This document shows, piece by piece, positions 19,436-28,931 of a DNA stretch of 64,000 nt. Position 1 is the stretch's first letter, and each line of letters begins with the position of its first letter. The DNA is from Sphingobacterium allocomposti (GTDB taxonomy: Bacteria > Bacteroidota > Bacteroidia > Sphingobacteriales > Sphingobacteriaceae). The stretch is from positions 371,885 to 435,884 of the forward strand of contig NZ_VNHX01000001.1 in the NCBI RefSeq assembly GCF_008124885.1, read 5' to 3'. The position numbers were made by a program, and so were the translations under genes. The notes under the pieces are model-generated. The model saw only the letters and a list, made by a program, of their open reading frames with translations. It ran no database searches and was not told the origin of the DNA.

Positions 19436-19459
19436 GGTGTTTTTTTCGAAAAAAACACC
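19436..19459 (-). terminator. Perfect 24-bp palindrome, probable iscA terminator
   Basis: GGTG followed by seven T, CG, seven A and CACC forms a perfect palindrome 38 bp after the iscA stop. The T-run makes it terminator-like on either strand. Confidence 0.6.
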
Positions 19460-19496
19460 ACTGTAGCGTTAACCGCAGCGTAACGGTTATATGTTT

Positions 19497-19850
19497 CTAA
19501 GCGGAGAACGAACTTCCGCATCCGCACGTGCTTGTTGCATTCGGATTGTTGAATGTAAATCCGCGGGCCTCCAGACCACTTTTGAAGTCGATTTCCATCC
19601 CTGCCAGATAAAGGCCATGTGCCTTATTCATAAACACGCGGATGCCCTCGATCTCATACTCATTGTCCCCGTCTTTTTTCTGGTCGAACCCTAAAATATA
19701 ACTCATTCCGGAACATCCTCCGCCCTCAACGCCTATGCGCAGGCCGAAGTCCGGGCCGATCTCTTGCTGATCGATCAATTTTTTTAATTCCTGCACTGCA
19801 CCTTGTGTTAAACTTACCGGAGCGCTAACCGTTGTGTTTTCTATACTCAT
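19497..19850 (-). CDS. HesB/IscA-family iron-sulfur cluster assembly protein
   Basis: A-type carrier that receives Fe-S clusters and passes them to apo-proteins. The 117-residue protein has the three conserved cysteines in GGGCSGMSY and CGCGSSF near the C-terminus. It could be IscA, SufA or ErpA; the sequence alone does not decide and no isc or suf genes are adjacent. A TAAATTTG box 31 bp upstream is its likely promoter. Confidence 0.9.
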   Translation of the reverse strand: MSIENTTVSAPVSLTQGAVQELKKLIDQQEIGPDFGLRIGVEGGGCSGMSYILGFDQKKDGDNEYEIEGIRVFMNKAHGLYLAGMEIDFKSGLEARGFTFNNPNATSTCGCGSSFSA

Positions 19851-19880
19851 CGTGCTCTAATTTTTTAATCCAACGATAGA

Positions 19881-19888
19881 CAAATTTA
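19881..19888 (-). promoter_or_regulatory. TAnnTTTG -7 element of the IscA-family gene
   Basis: TAAATTTG on the minus strand, predicting a leader of about 25 nt. No clear -33 element. Confidence 0.45.
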
Positions 19889-20139
19889 CGGATTTTTAAG
19901 CATAAAATTCTGAACTGCCTATTTTTTACAGTAATACAACATTCAGAAGACGGCCCGCAACCGGGTTAAAAAAGCCGCAGGGCTGGGGACGCCTAAACGT
20001 GTGGCGTCCGGCTCCGGTAATACACGGGTGGGCCAGGAAGCGGGAAGCGGAAGAAACGCATGCAGCGAGCTTAACGATACCATTAAAATGATACACGAAC
20101 GGATCATTCATTTTATCTGCTGATGCTGACTCGATTATA

Positions 20140-20170
20140 TTGCATATAAAGACGAATTTATTTAGGTTTG
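20140..20170 (+). promoter_or_regulatory. Promoter of glyA
   Basis: TTG at 20140-20142, 20-bp spacer, TAGGTTTG at 20163-20170; the ATG lies 48 bp further on. Confidence 0.6.
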
Positions 20171-20218
20171 CAACAGATTTTAAAAGTTTAATAACAATTA
20201 CTCCTTAAGAATAAAATA

Positions 20219-21490
20219 ATGGAAAGAGATCAGGTCGTTTTTAACCTAATAGCTGATGAGCTAAAGCGCCAGGAAGAAGGCATTGAACTAATCGCTTCGG
20301 AAAATTTCGTGAGCAAGCAAGTTATGGAAGCCGCCGGTTCTGTGTTGACAAACAAATATGCCGAAGGCTTGCCCGGCAAGCGGTATTACGGGGGCTGCGA
20401 GGTCGTCGATGAAATAGAGACTATTGCTATTGACCGTGCGAAAAAACTATTTGGCGCGGAGTGGGTGAATGTACAGCCACACTCCGGGGCGCAGGCCAAC
20501 GCAGCTGTTTTTTTAGCTACTTTACAGCCTGGCGATAAAATTTTAGGACTGGATCTCTCACACGGTGGCCACCTAACCCACGGTTCGCCGGCCAACTTAT
20601 CGGGTAAGGTGTATCAACCATTATTTTATGGAGTAAAAGAGGATACGGGGTTGATCGATTATGAACAGCTGGAAGAGACTGCTCTTCGCGAAAAGCCAAA
20701 AATGATTATCTGCGGAGCATCCGCTTATTCCCGCGACTGGGACTATGCGCGCATCCGCAAGGTGGCCGACGAGATCGGAGCTTTAGTGATGGCCGATATC
20801 TCTCATCCGGCCGGATTAATAGCCAAAGGATTGTTAAACGATCCGCTTCCGCACTGCCATATTGTAACTACTACCACCCATAAAACATTGCGCGGCCCAC
20901 GTGGCGGAATGATTATGGTCGGCAAAGATTTTGAAAATCCATGGGGCATAAAAAATCCGAAAGGAGAAATCCGTACGATTACGCAACTGCTCGATCTTGC
21001 TGTATTCCCCGGAACACAGGGCGGACCTCTGGAGCATACGATTGCAGCAAAGGCTATTGCCTATGGCGAGGCCTTGACGGACGAATATTTAGCCTATGCG
21101 AAGCAAGTACAGAAAAATGCCGCAACCCTTGCGCAATTTTTTGTGGAGAGAGATTACAAGATTATCTCGGGCGGAACAGATAACCACCTGATGCTGGTTG
21201 ACTTGCGTAACAAGGATATTTCCGGTAAGGAAGCGGAAGCCGTGTTGGGTAAAGCGGGTATTACGACGAATAAGAACATGGTACCTTTTGATACCCGATC
21301 GCCGTTTGTTACATCAGGCGTGCGTTTTGGTACAGCAGCCGTCACTACACGGGGTGTCAAGGAAGCTGAAATCATCCAGATTGGAGAATTGATTGACGAA
21401 GCACTCCTCAACAGAAACGATGATGCCGCTTTGAATAAAATTCATGGTAAGGTTAAAGAGCTCATGGCACAGTTTCCATTGTATAAATAA
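20219..21490 (+). CDS. glyA: Serine hydroxymethyltransferase
   Basis: PLP enzyme converting serine and tetrahydrofolate to glycine and 5,10-methylene-tetrahydrofolate, the main source of one-carbon units. The 423-residue length is normal. Motifs: IASENFVS near the N-terminus, [23 protein letters not shown], the PLP-lysine segment [14 protein letters not shown], and VTSGVRFGT. Monocistronic, with its own promoter and a strong terminator. Confidence 0.97.
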   Translation: MERDQVVFNLIADELKRQEEGIELIASENFVSKQVMEAAGSVLTNKYAEGLPGKRYYGGCEVVDEIETIAIDRAKKLFGAEWVNVQPHSGAQANAAVFLATLQPGDKILGLDLSHGGHLTHGSPANLSGKVYQPLFYGVKEDTGLIDYEQLEETALREKPKMIICGASAYSRDWDYARIRKVADEIGALVMADISHPAGLIAKGLLNDPLPHCHIVTTTTHKTLRGPRGGMIMVGKDFENPWGIKNPKGEIRTITQLLDLAVFPGTQGGPLEHTIAAKAIAYGEALTDEYLAYAKQVQKNAATLAQFFVERDYKIISGGTDNHLMLVDLRNKDISGKEAEAVLGKAGITTNKNMVPFDTRSPFVTSGVRFGTAAVTTRGVKEAEIIQIGELIDEALLNRNDDAALNKIHGKVKELMAQFPLYK

Positions 21491-21510
21491 CATAGGAAAA
21501 ATCTTAGTAT

Positions 21511-21539
21511 GCCCCGCAGATCATGCGGGGCTTTTTTTT
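21511..21539 (+). terminator. Rho-independent terminator of glyA
   Basis: GCCCCGCA / TGCGGGGC hairpin followed by eight T residues, 20 bp after the stop codon. Confidence 0.92.
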
Positions 21540-21699
21540 GTAACAGAAATGTGATGAAGTGTGAAGAAATGTTAAAAACAGATGCTTTTATTTGAATACT
21601 CGTAATTTTTCATTTGATTTGAATTATAAATCAAACATAAAAGGAGCGCCTATAGAACACTTTACTCTTAAATATTCAAACTAAATCCAGGGATTTATT

Positions 21700-22290
21700 A
21701 TGAAAAGGTTAAAAGAAAAGAGTGATCTGGAGCTAATTCAGGCCTATGTTGCAGGAGATGAAGCGGGGATAGAGATATTATTAAACAGATACAAGTCAAA
21801 GATATACACTTCCATTTATCTTCAGGTTAAAGATGAATATCTAGCTGAAGATATCTTCCAGGAAACTTTTATTAAAGTTATTAAAACATTGAAATCGGGG
21901 CGTTACAATGACGAGGGGAAATTTCTGCCTTGGGTTGTCCGTATTGCCCAGAATATGGTCATCGACCACTTCCGGAGGGAAAAAAGAAGCCCGACAGTTG
22001 TGAGCAGTGATGGTTACGATATTTTTGGTATACTGGAATTTGCGGACGATAGTGCGGAGTCGAAGTTGATGGTCAGTCAGCGGGATATCGATCTCCGTAA
22101 GATTATACAGAAGCTGCCGGACGACCAAAAGGAGGTGCTCATCATGCGGCATTTCTGCGATATGAGTTTCAAGGAGATCGCCGATATAACGGACGTCAGT
22201 ATCAATACCGCACTAGGACGGATGCGGTACGCCCTGAATAATCTGCGGAAGATGATCGAGGAGCATAACATGATGCTGAACCTCGGGTAG
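21700..22290 (+). CDS. RNA polymerase sigma factor, ECF type
   Basis: A 196-residue sigma-70 family factor of ECF size. Region 2 shows the core-binding and -10 segment DEYLAEDIFQETFIKVIKTL and FLPWVVRIAQNMVIDHFRREKR; region 4 shows PDDQKEVLIMRHFCDMSFKEIADITDVSINTALGRMRYAL. No anti-sigma gene follows, unlike many Bacteroidota ECF factors, so activity may be set by expression alone. A hairpin terminator lies ~115 bp downstream. Confidence 0.92.
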   Translation: MKRLKEKSDLELIQAYVAGDEAGIEILLNRYKSKIYTSIYLQVKDEYLAEDIFQETFIKVIKTLKSGRYNDEGKFLPWVVRIAQNMVIDHFRREKRSPTVVSSDGYDIFGILEFADDSAESKLMVSQRDIDLRKIIQKLPDDQKEVLIMRHFCDMSFKEIADITDVSINTALGRMRYALNNLRKMIEEHNMMLNLG

Positions 22291-22403
22291 GAGCTAGGTG
22301 AAAGCCGGGACCGTGTGAAGAGAGCCCTTTTGATATTATAATGTAAAATCGATTTTTGAATCATGTCGTCCCGTTACGGTTTGTTGAAGGGCAGGCGGAC
22401 GCG

Positions 22404-22447
22404 AAAAACCGGATACATCAGACCGATAGTCTGCCGTATCCGGTTTT
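22404..22447 (+). terminator. Terminator of the ECF sigma gene
   Basis: AAAACCGGATAC / GTATCCGGTTTT hairpin, 12-bp stem. The surrounding ~360-bp gap (22291-22650) otherwise shows no feature. Confidence 0.75.
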
Positions 22448-22650
22448 CTGCATGTTATCCGCAGGCTTCAGTTTCCTCTCCTGTCTGGTCGAGGGATATT
22501 ACCGTATTGTATTTTGAAGGTAAAAATGGCAGGTTACGTCGGTTTTCTGCGGCGAGATGCTGACAGATTGGAAGGTTTTTGCTATCTTAAGGGCGAAAAA
22601 CAACTGTGGAATGTGTTTTGTTAATGTTTGATAAACAAGAAAAATAGATT

Positions 22651-23340
22651 ATGTTATATTGGGTTTTATTTATTGGAATTGCGGTTATCAGCTGGATCGT
22701 ACAATCCAGGTTTAAAAATAAGTTTAAGAAATATTCGGAGATACCGCTGACTTCAGGTCTTTCTGGGGCTGAAATTGCGCAGAAGATGCTTCACGAGAAT
22801 GGTATCTACGATGTTCAGATATTGGTGGCAAACGAAGGTCAGCTATCGGATCATTATAATCCGGCCAATAAGACAGTGAATCTAAGTCCTGAAGTGTACC
22901 ATGGACGTAGCGTCGCTGCTGCCGCGGTAGCGGCCCACGAGTGCGGGCATGCTGTGCAGCATGCAACGGCCTACTCGTGGTTGCAGTTCCGTTCGGCAAT
23001 GGTTCCGGTAGTAAGCATAGCGTCCCGGCTGACGTCGTGGGTGCTGATGGCGGGTGTAATGCTTATGGTGTTTTCGGGTAACCCCTGGATTTTGGCTATA
23101 GGTGTAGGGGCTTTGTTTTTAACGACTTTGTTTTCGTTTATAACGCTTCCGGTGGAGTTCGATGCTTCGAACAGAGCGCTAGCGTGGCTGGACGCATCCA
23201 ACGTTACGCCTAACAGAGAAGAACACGACGGCGCGAAAGACGCACTGAAATGGGCGGCCATGACTTACGTGGTTGCAGCATTGTCGGCGCTTGTCACGCT
23301 GCTGTATTATGCCTACCTTCTATTCGGACGAAGAGATTAA
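22651..23340 (+). CDS. Membrane zinc metallopeptidase, YugP family
   Basis: A 229-residue membrane protein with the zinc-binding HExxH variant AAHECGHAVQHA at ~90-100. Hydrophobic segments lie at ~1-18, 118-160 and 205-226. YugP-type peptidases are membrane-embedded and of unknown substrate. The start is an ATG opening directly into a membrane segment. Monocistronic with a strong terminator. Confidence 0.9.
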   Translation: MLYWVLFIGIAVISWIVQSRFKNKFKKYSEIPLTSGLSGAEIAQKMLHENGIYDVQILVANEGQLSDHYNPANKTVNLSPEVYHGRSVAAAAVAAHECGHAVQHATAYSWLQFRSAMVPVVSIASRLTSWVLMAGVMLMVFSGNPWILAIGVGALFLTTLFSFITLPVEFDASNRALAWLDASNVTPNREEHDGAKDALKWAAMTYVVAALSALVTLLYYAYLLFGRRD

Positions 23341-23357
23341 ACTTACCCTTGGATAAC

Positions 23358-23389
23358 AAAAAAGCAATGCATACCGCATTGCTTTTTTG
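23358..23389 (+). terminator. Terminator of the YugP-family gene
   Basis: Hairpin AAGCAATGC / GCATTGCTT flanked by A- and T-tracts, 18 bp after the stop. Confidence 0.9.
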
Positions 23390-23509
23390 TTGGTAGATAT
23401 GTCGGAAAAATATCCGTATATGTATATACGACACAAAACAGAGGAACGGCGAGCTGTGCAACAGACAAGGCGCCCTTAAAAAAAGTATGGTAGCTTCGCC
23501 ACTATTTTG

Positions 23510-23517
23510 TAACTTTG
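23510..23517 (+). promoter_or_regulatory. TAnnTTTG -7 element of ffh
   Basis: TAACTTTG; leader to the ffh ATG of about 21-27 nt. Confidence 0.5.
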
Positions 23518-23544
23518 GCACTTAGCATTTAAGAGATAGATAAC

Positions 23545-24888
23545 ATGTTTCAGAATTTACAGGATAAACTGGATAGGGCCTTTAAAGTTTTAAAGGGACA
23601 GGGAAATATTACTGAAATAAACGTCGCGGAGACGATGAAGGAAATTCGCAAGGCCTTGCTAGACGCCGACGTGAATTATAAGACGGCTAAGACGTTTACG
23701 GATGATGTAAAGCAGAAAGCCTTAGGTCAGAACGTTTTAACCAGTATCTCTCCCGGTCAGTTGCTGACCAAGATCATGAACGATGAGCTGACGGCGCTTA
23801 TGGGGGGCACCGTAAGCGATTTAGATATCTCGACCAATCCCACTGTCATTTTGATAGCCGGTCTAAACGGTGCCGGTAAGACTACTTTTTCCGGAAAGTT
23901 GGCCAACTACCTTCGCGATAAAAAGGGCAAGAAGCCGTTGCTTGTCGCAGGAGACGTGTATCGACCCGCTGCCGTTGACCAGTTGCAGGTACTTGGCGAG
24001 CAGGTGAATGTTCCTGTTTATGTTAACCGTGAGTCAAACGATCCGGTGGCGATCGCTAAGGAAGGGGTTGAAGAAGCTAAAAGGAACGGGAACAATATCG
24101 TGATTATCGATACGGCTGGCCGGCTGGCCATCGATGAGGCATTGATGAACGAGATTTCAGCTGTAAAAGATGCGACCAAGCCGCATGAGATCCTTTTTGT
24201 CGTTGATTCAATGACCGGACAGGATGCGGTAAATACGGCAAAAGCTTTCAACGATCGTCTCGACTTTACCGGAGTTGTGCTTACCAAGCTGGACGGCGAC
24301 ACCCGCGGTGGAGCAGCATTATCGATCAAGTCTGTTGTCAATAAACCCATCAAGTTTATCGGTACCGGCGAAAAAATGGAAGCGCTCGATGTGTTTCACC
24401 CAGACCGTATGGCATCCCGTATTCTGGGCATGGGCGATGTCGTGTCTTTGGTGGAGAGGGCTCAGCAGCAGTTTGACGAGAAGCAGGCAGCGGAACTTCA
24501 GAAGAAAATACGGAAAAATAAATTTGACTTCAATGACTTCAAAACCCAGATTCAGCAAATCAAGAAGATGGGTAATATGAAGGATCTGATGGGTATGATT
24601 CCCGGTATCGGTAAAGCAATAAAGGACGTGGATATTGACGATAACGCGTTCAAGCCCATAGAAGCTATTATCGATTCCATGACACCGTTTGAACGGGAAA
24701 ATCCGGATGCCATAGACGCTAAAAGAAGGCTGCGTATCGCTAAAGGATCCGGAACTAACATAAATGAAGTAAATAAGCTGATGAAGCAGTTCGCCGACAT
24801 GCGGAAGGTGATGAAGCAGATGTCGAATCCGGGGATCGCGTCGAAGATGATGAGGAATATGCCCAAGATGCCCGGTAAGCCATTTTAA
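23545..24888 (+). CDS. ffh: Signal recognition particle protein Ffh
   Basis: GTPase that binds signal sequences of nascent membrane proteins and delivers ribosomes to FtsY. The 447-residue protein has the N domain, G motifs GLNGAGKTTFSGKLA, DVYRPAA, DTAGR and TKLDGD, then a methionine-rich M domain (~295-447; KKMGNMKDLMGMIPG, KQMSNPG, KMMRNMPKMPGKPF). Normal length; monocistronic with a terminator. Confidence 0.97.
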   Translation: MFQNLQDKLDRAFKVLKGQGNITEINVAETMKEIRKALLDADVNYKTAKTFTDDVKQKALGQNVLTSISPGQLLTKIMNDELTALMGGTVSDLDISTNPTVILIAGLNGAGKTTFSGKLANYLRDKKGKKPLLVAGDVYRPAAVDQLQVLGEQVNVPVYVNRESNDPVAIAKEGVEEAKRNGNNIVIIDTAGRLAIDEALMNEISAVKDATKPHEILFVVDSMTGQDAVNTAKAFNDRLDFTGVVLTKLDGDTRGGAALSIKSVVNKPIKFIGTGEKMEALDVFHPDRMASRILGMGDVVSLVERAQQQFDEKQAAELQKKIRKNKFDFNDFKTQIQQIKKMGNMKDLMGMIPGIGKAIKDVDIDDNAFKPIEAIIDSMTPFERENPDAIDAKRRLRIAKGSGTNINEVNKLMKQFADMRKVMKQMSNPGIASKMMRNMPKMPGKPF

Positions 24889-24903
24889 GAGCCGATTTAT
24901 AAA

Positions 24904-24938
24904 ATAACAAAGGGGAGTTTTATACTTCCCTTTGTTAT
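24904..24938 (+). terminator. Terminator of ffh
   Basis: Near-perfect hairpin ATAACAAAGGGGAG / CTTCCCTTTGTTAT starting 16 bp after the stop codon. Confidence 0.8.
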
Positions 24939-25081
24939 GTGGAAGCCAGCCCGTTTCAACGGTTTGATGGCGGGTAGCATATCGGGATTAACCGGATCTG
25001 GATTGGATAGAATGGGATGTTTCTGAGCCGCCAGGCTTTTATTTTAAGAAACGTTTGTCTATTTTTACAATTAATATTTCG

Positions 25082-25089
25082 TATTTTTG
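25082..25089 (+). promoter_or_regulatory. TAnnTTTG -7 element of nuoA
   Basis: TATTTTTG ends 4 bp before the nuoA ATG at 25094. A TTTG lies 24 bp upstream, longer than the usual 19-20 bp spacing. Implies a leaderless or near-leaderless transcript. Confidence 0.5.
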
Positions 25090-25093
25090 CAGT

Positions 25094-25687
25094 ATGGATG
25101 ACCCGGCCCAACTTTCGGAATATGGAAAGATATTATTGATCGCAATAATAGGTGTTGTGTTGGTCTGTGCTACCATCTTTCTGGCTAAAATTTTATCACC
25201 TAAAAAGCCCAATCCAATAAAGCTGAGTACATACGAATGTGGCGAGGAAGCCATTGGCAGTTCTTGGGTTCAGCTTAACCCCCGTTTTTACGTGATAGCG
25301 CTGGTCTTCTTGCTGTTCGATGTCGAACTGATTTTTGTTTTCCCGTGGGCTACTGTCTTCGGTAACGCCACGCTTGTAGCAGAGGATAGCCGTTGGGGAT
25401 GGTTCACCCTGCTGGAGATGTCGATTTTCCTTGGAATCCTGGTTATAGGCTTGATATATGTGTGGAAGCGTGGTGACATTTCGTGGGTCAAACCGGCGCA
25501 TCAAAAGCCTGTGGTCTCAGTCGGTATTCCGACCTCTGCGTACGATATACTGAACCAGAAAGAATATAAGGTGCGTGATTACCGCGACAGTGTAAAGGGG
25601 GCGGCGGTAGCAGAAGAGACGGCTCAGTCGGTGGCGGCGCCGAAAGCGATGGGGTTCCGGCCAGCATTTAAAAAAAATAAGGAATAA
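25094..25687 (+). CDS. nuoA: NADH-quinone oxidoreductase subunit A
   Basis: Membrane subunit of respiratory complex I. The ATG at 25094 (MDDPAQLSEYG) is chosen over a TTG 13 codons upstream that would lie before the -7 box. Three membrane helices (~12-32, 68-88, 97-120) and the motifs SPKKPNPIKLSTYECGEEAIG and FYVIALVFLLFDVELIFVFPWA are typical. At 197 residues it is longer than most NuoA (~120-150) because of a soluble C-terminal extension. nuoB starts 3 bp after the stop. Confidence 0.95.
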   Translation: MDDPAQLSEYGKILLIAIIGVVLVCATIFLAKILSPKKPNPIKLSTYECGEEAIGSSWVQLNPRFYVIALVFLLFDVELIFVFPWATVFGNATLVAEDSRWGWFTLLEMSIFLGILVIGLIYVWKRGDISWVKPAHQKPVVSVGIPTSAYDILNQKEYKVRDYRDSVKGAAVAEETAQSVAAPKAMGFRPAFKKNKE

Positions 25688-25690
25688 CGT

Positions 25691-26191
25691 ATGGAAGGGG
25701 TGCAATCACAGAATGGAGGAGTAGTTATTGCGAAAATGGATGACTTGCTGAACTGGGCAAGGTTGTCATCCCTTTGGCCTGTCAGTTTCGGTATTGCCTG
25801 TTGCGCGATAGAAATGATGGGGGCTATGGCTTCAACCTATGACCTTGACCGTCTGGGCGTGTTTCCCAGACCCTCTCCCCGGCAATCCGATGTTATGATT
25901 ATCGCGGGGACAGTTACATTTAAGATGGCCGATCGCATAAAGAAGCTGTACGAGCAGATGCCCGAGCCCAAATATGTTATTTCCATGGGATCATGCTCGA
26001 ACTGTGGAGGGCCTTATTGGCAACACGGCTACCACGTGGTTAAAGGGGTAGATAAGATTATTCCTGTCGACGTTTACGTGCAGGGGTGTCCGCCACGGCC
26101 CGAAGCGTTAATAGGTGCTTTTATGGAACTGCAAAAGAAGATAGAAAAAGAAAACATTTTACAAGACCAGTATTTTCCTGGGCAAGTTTAA
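25691..26191 (+). CDS. nuoB: NADH-quinone oxidoreductase subunit B
   Basis: Peripheral-arm subunit carrying cluster N2, the last Fe-S centre before quinone. The four ligand cysteines are visible in [18 protein letters not shown] and [10 protein letters not shown]. The 166-residue length is normal. It follows nuoA directly, but nuoC-N do not follow; purK begins 17 bp after the stop. The rest of complex I must be encoded elsewhere. Confidence 0.97.
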   Translation: MEGVQSQNGGVVIAKMDDLLNWARLSSLWPVSFGIACCAIEMMGAMASTYDLDRLGVFPRPSPRQSDVMIIAGTVTFKMADRIKKLYEQMPEPKYVISMGSCSNCGGPYWQHGYHVVKGVDKIIPVDVYVQGCPPRPEALIGAFMELQKKIEKENILQDQYFPGQV

Positions 26192-26208
26192 TATATTTTA
26201 TACATACT

Positions 26209-27351
26209 ATGGCAAAAGATTTTTATGGCGAGTTGCAATTGGGCATTCTTGGAGGCGGCCAACTAGGGCGGATGCTTATCCAGGAGGCTGTCAATTACAA
26301 TGTTAATGTGCATGTTCTGGATCCTGATAAGAATGCACCTTGCCGTAAATTATGCAACCGATTTGAGTGTGGTTCATTGAGCGATTTCGAGACTGTTTAT
26401 AACTTTGGGAAGGAACTCGACATGATTACGATCGAAATCGAGAAAGTCAACGTGGATGCGCTGGAGAAACTGGAGGAGGAAGGAGTTGTCGTATACCCTC
26501 AGTCCCGGGTCATCCGGCTCATTCAGGATAAGGGGCTTCAGAAGCAATTTTTCAAACAGAACGCTATCCCTACCGCCGCCTTTCAACTCATCTCGAGTCG
26601 GGACAAGCTCTACGATACAAGCATCGCGTTGCCTTACATACAGAAGCTCCGCCGGGACGGTTACGACGGAAAAGGGGTAAAGAAAATCAGCAGCGTACAC
26701 GACATAGAATCTGCCTTTCCTGAACCATCGTTGGTAGAAGAATTGGTCGACTTCGAGAAGGAAATAGCCGTGATCGTTGCACGCAATGACCGTGGGGATA
26801 TTACAACCTTCCCGCTCGTAGAAATGGAATTTAACCCCGAGGCAAATCTTGTGGAATTTCTTATTTCTCCTTCCACCTTACCGCTTGAAGTACAGGTAGC
26901 AGCTGAAGAGATAGCGAAAAAAATAGCATCGGATCTACAGATTGTTGGTTTACTGGCCGTTGAGATGTTTTTGACCAGGGACGGACAGATTCTAGTCAAC
27001 GAGTTGGCTCCACGGCCGCATAATAGCGGACATCATACCATTGAAGGAAACCTTACATCTCAGTTTGCGCAGCACCTACGTGCTATATTTAATCTGCCGT
27101 TGGGATCTACAGCGGCGCGGTCCAATGCTGTCATGATTAACCTGCTGGGCGAGCCGAAATATGAAGGACTAGCGAAATATGACGGCGTGGAAGAGGTGTT
27201 AAGCCGCGAGGGCGTTTTTGTTCACCTCTACGGTAAAAAGTATACAAAGCCATTCAGGAAAATGGGACACGTCTGTATTATTAACGACGACCGGGAGACC
27301 GCTATAAAAAACGCCCGCTGGGTGCAAGAAACATTAAAGGTTAAAGCATAA
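26209..27351 (+). CDS. purK: N5-carboxyaminoimidazole ribonucleotide synthase
   Basis: ATP-grasp enzyme that carboxylates AIR to N5-CAIR in purine synthesis. The ATG at 26209 (MAKDFYGELQLGILGGGQLGRML) gives 380 residues and avoids a long overlap with nuoB. Motifs: GILGGGQLGRM, the ATP-grasp segment YDGKGV, VEELVDFEKEIAVIVAR and NELAPRPHNSGHHT. It sits between nuoB and purE and shares their direction, so it may be read from the nuoA promoter. Confidence 0.96.
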   Translation: MAKDFYGELQLGILGGGQLGRMLIQEAVNYNVNVHVLDPDKNAPCRKLCNRFECGSLSDFETVYNFGKELDMITIEIEKVNVDALEKLEEEGVVVYPQSRVIRLIQDKGLQKQFFKQNAIPTAAFQLISSRDKLYDTSIALPYIQKLRRDGYDGKGVKKISSVHDIESAFPEPSLVEELVDFEKEIAVIVARNDRGDITTFPLVEMEFNPEANLVEFLISPSTLPLEVQVAAEEIAKKIASDLQIVGLLAVEMFLTRDGQILVNELAPRPHNSGHHTIEGNLTSQFAQHLRAIFNLPLGSTAARSNAVMINLLGEPKYEGLAKYDGVEEVLSREGVFVHLYGKKYTKPFRKMGHVCIINDDRETAIKNARWVQETLKVKA

Positions 27352-27353
27352 AC

Positions 27354-27863
27354 ATGAATAAAGACAAGAGCGCAGTGGTAGGCATCATTATGGGTAGCAA
27401 ATCGGATCTTCCGGTGATGCAGGATGCCGTAGATATCTTAAAAAAGCTGGACATCCCGTTTGAAGTTTCTATTGTGTCCGCACATCGTACTCCGGAACGC
27501 ATGGTTGATTACGCTAAATCGGCGGCGCACCGCGGATTGAAGGTTATTATCGCCGGCGCCGGCGGCGCAGCACATCTTCCCGGTATGGTGGCTTCGATCA
27601 CGCATCTGCCCGTTATTGGTGTTCCTGTGAAATCTTCGAACTCGATCGATGGCTGGGATTCTGTACTTTCAATTTTACAGATGCCGAACGGGATTCCAGT
27701 AGCGACAGTCGCGCTCAACGCAGCGAAGAACGCTGGTATTCTGGCCGCTCAGATTTTGGGTACATCGTCGTCCCCGATAGCCGAAAGGATACTTGCCTAT
27801 AAGCTGGAGTTGAAGGAAGCGGTGGAGAGAAACGCAGAAGAGGTAGAAAATACGGAGTTCTAA
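27354..27863 (+). CDS. purE: N5-carboxyaminoimidazole ribonucleotide mutase
   Basis: Converts N5-CAIR to CAIR, the step after PurK. The 169-residue class I PurE has GSKSDLPVM, SAHRTPERM, the glycine loop IAGAGGAAHLPGMVA and KSSNSIDGWDSVLSILQMPNG. It starts 2 bp after the purK stop, so the two consecutive enzymes are translated together. Confidence 0.97.
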   Translation: MNKDKSAVVGIIMGSKSDLPVMQDAVDILKKLDIPFEVSIVSAHRTPERMVDYAKSAAHRGLKVIIAGAGGAAHLPGMVASITHLPVIGVPVKSSNSIDGWDSVLSILQMPNGIPVATVALNAAKNAGILAAQILGTSSSPIAERILAYKLELKEAVERNAEEVENTEF

Positions 27864-27956
27864 TAGGCGTCACGAGTGCCCAGGGAGAGAGGAGAGGCCC
27901 TGATCATTGAAGATTGCCGCACCGTCTTTCCCTGGGATGATCACCGTTTCTAAATT

Positions 27957-28931
27957 TTATTTTGCCAACGATCTTTCGATATAATCGTAGCTCTTTTTTA
28001 TACTTTCAAATTTGTTGGGCATATAAATATCGTCTTGCTCGACGAATGCATACTGTAGGCCCGATTTATTTGCGTAGTTGGCTATGTTTATATAGTCTAT
28101 GGCTCCGGTACCGACTTCGGTATACTTAATCTCTTTCATGATATCCATAAACCCTGCTTTGTCATATTTTTCGCCTACAACCGGCGTAGTGTACTGTTTG
28201 TCCATATCTTTGATGTGCCACATGCTGAAACGGCCGGGATACCTTTCGAAGTATGACTGCGGCTTGAGTCCTGCCTTTTCAATCCAATAAATATCCAATT
28301 CAAAGTCGACAAGGTCGGGTTCTGTAAATGCGATTAAGATATCCAGCCCCTTTGTTCCATTGGCAAAGTTTCTGAACTCCCAGAAATGGTTATGGTAGCC
28401 GATTTTGATACCCGCCTTTTTTGCCATCTCTCCCGCTTTATTCAGCTGCTCCGCAGCATATTGATAGTCTTCTACTTTTAGGTTGTTTAAATCGTCCATA
28501 GGCGTTACAGGAGCGACCACAAAGGATTGTCCGAGCTGGTGAGCGATCTCGATGTACTTTTCGATATTCTCTTTCTCCTGATGGTGGCGGCTCAGGTACT
28601 TCGACATGTCGTAATGACCGCTGTGCGTTTTGAGCCCGTTGTCTTCCAGTACGTTCTTTAATTCCGTAATCGGAAGATCCCAGTATTTTCCGGCCGCGGC
28701 ATCGACACCGAAGGTTTCCACGTGTTTGTATCCTATTTTAGCAACCGTTTCCAAGGTTTTAACAGGATCTACGCCGATTAAATCGCGGATAGAATACAGT
28801 TGAATGCCGAGCTGGTGGAAAGGGCCGTTACCGGTCTTGTTACCCTGACACGAGAATAAATAGGGACTTAAGATAGCTGCGGAAAGGCCAAGACTAGCCT
28901 GCCGTAGGAACGTTCTTCTGCTACTTTGCAT
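27957..28931 (-). CDS. Sugar phosphate isomerase/epimerase family protein, Tat-exported
   Basis: A 324-residue TIM-barrel protein of the xylose isomerase-like/AP endonuclease 2 fold. The N-terminus SRRTFLRQASLGLSAAIL is a twin-arginine signal, followed by LFSC, which could be a lipobox, so the protein is probably periplasmic and lipid-anchored. Conserved barrel features include FGVDAAAGKYW, GYHNHFWEF, DFELDIYW, SMWHIKDMD and VEQDD. Many Bacteroidota carry such proteins in sugar catabolism; no partner genes sit nearby, so the substrate is unknown. Confidence 0.85.
   Translation of the reverse strand: MQSSRRTFLRQASLGLSAAILSPYLFSCQGNKTGNGPFHQLGIQLYSIRDLIGVDPVKTLETVAKIGYKHVETFGVDAAAGKYWDLPITELKNVLEDNGLKTHSGHYDMSKYLSRHHQEKENIEKYIEIAHQLGQSFVVAPVTPMDDLNNLKVEDYQYAAEQLNKAGEMAKKAGIKIGYHNHFWEFRNFANGTKGLDILIAFTEPDLVDFELDIYWIEKAGLKPQSYFERYPGRFSMWHIKDMDKQYTTPVVGEKYDKAGFMDIMKEIKYTEVGTGAIDYINIANYANKSGLQYAFVEQDDIYMPNKFESIKKSYDYIERSLAK

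Larger units (their letters stand above)
19144..19496. other. Intergenic region with two hairpins downstream of iscA
   Basis: About 350 bp without a credible gene. It contains two hairpins that could end the iscA transcript (annotated separately) and the ileS leader, where no clear -7 box is visible. Confidence 0.6.
19851..20218. other. Intergenic region between iscA-like gene and glyA
   Basis: About 370 bp between divergent genes. It holds the two promoters. A GC-rich stretch at ~19940-20070 contains only a short frame with no family features, which I do not accept as a gene. Confidence 0.55.

Noticed and set aside
19926..20111. 61-residue frame in the iscA-glyA gap
   Set aside because: No family features, no ribosome-binding context, and it overlaps the region expected to hold promoters.
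22363..22563. 66-residue frame after the ECF sigma gene
   Set aside because: It spans the terminator hairpin and is arginine-rich without a recognisable pattern.
26086..26208. N-terminal extension of PurK by 41 residues
   Set aside because: It overlaps nuoB for over 100 bp and has no similarity to PurK; the ATG at 26209 is the normal start.
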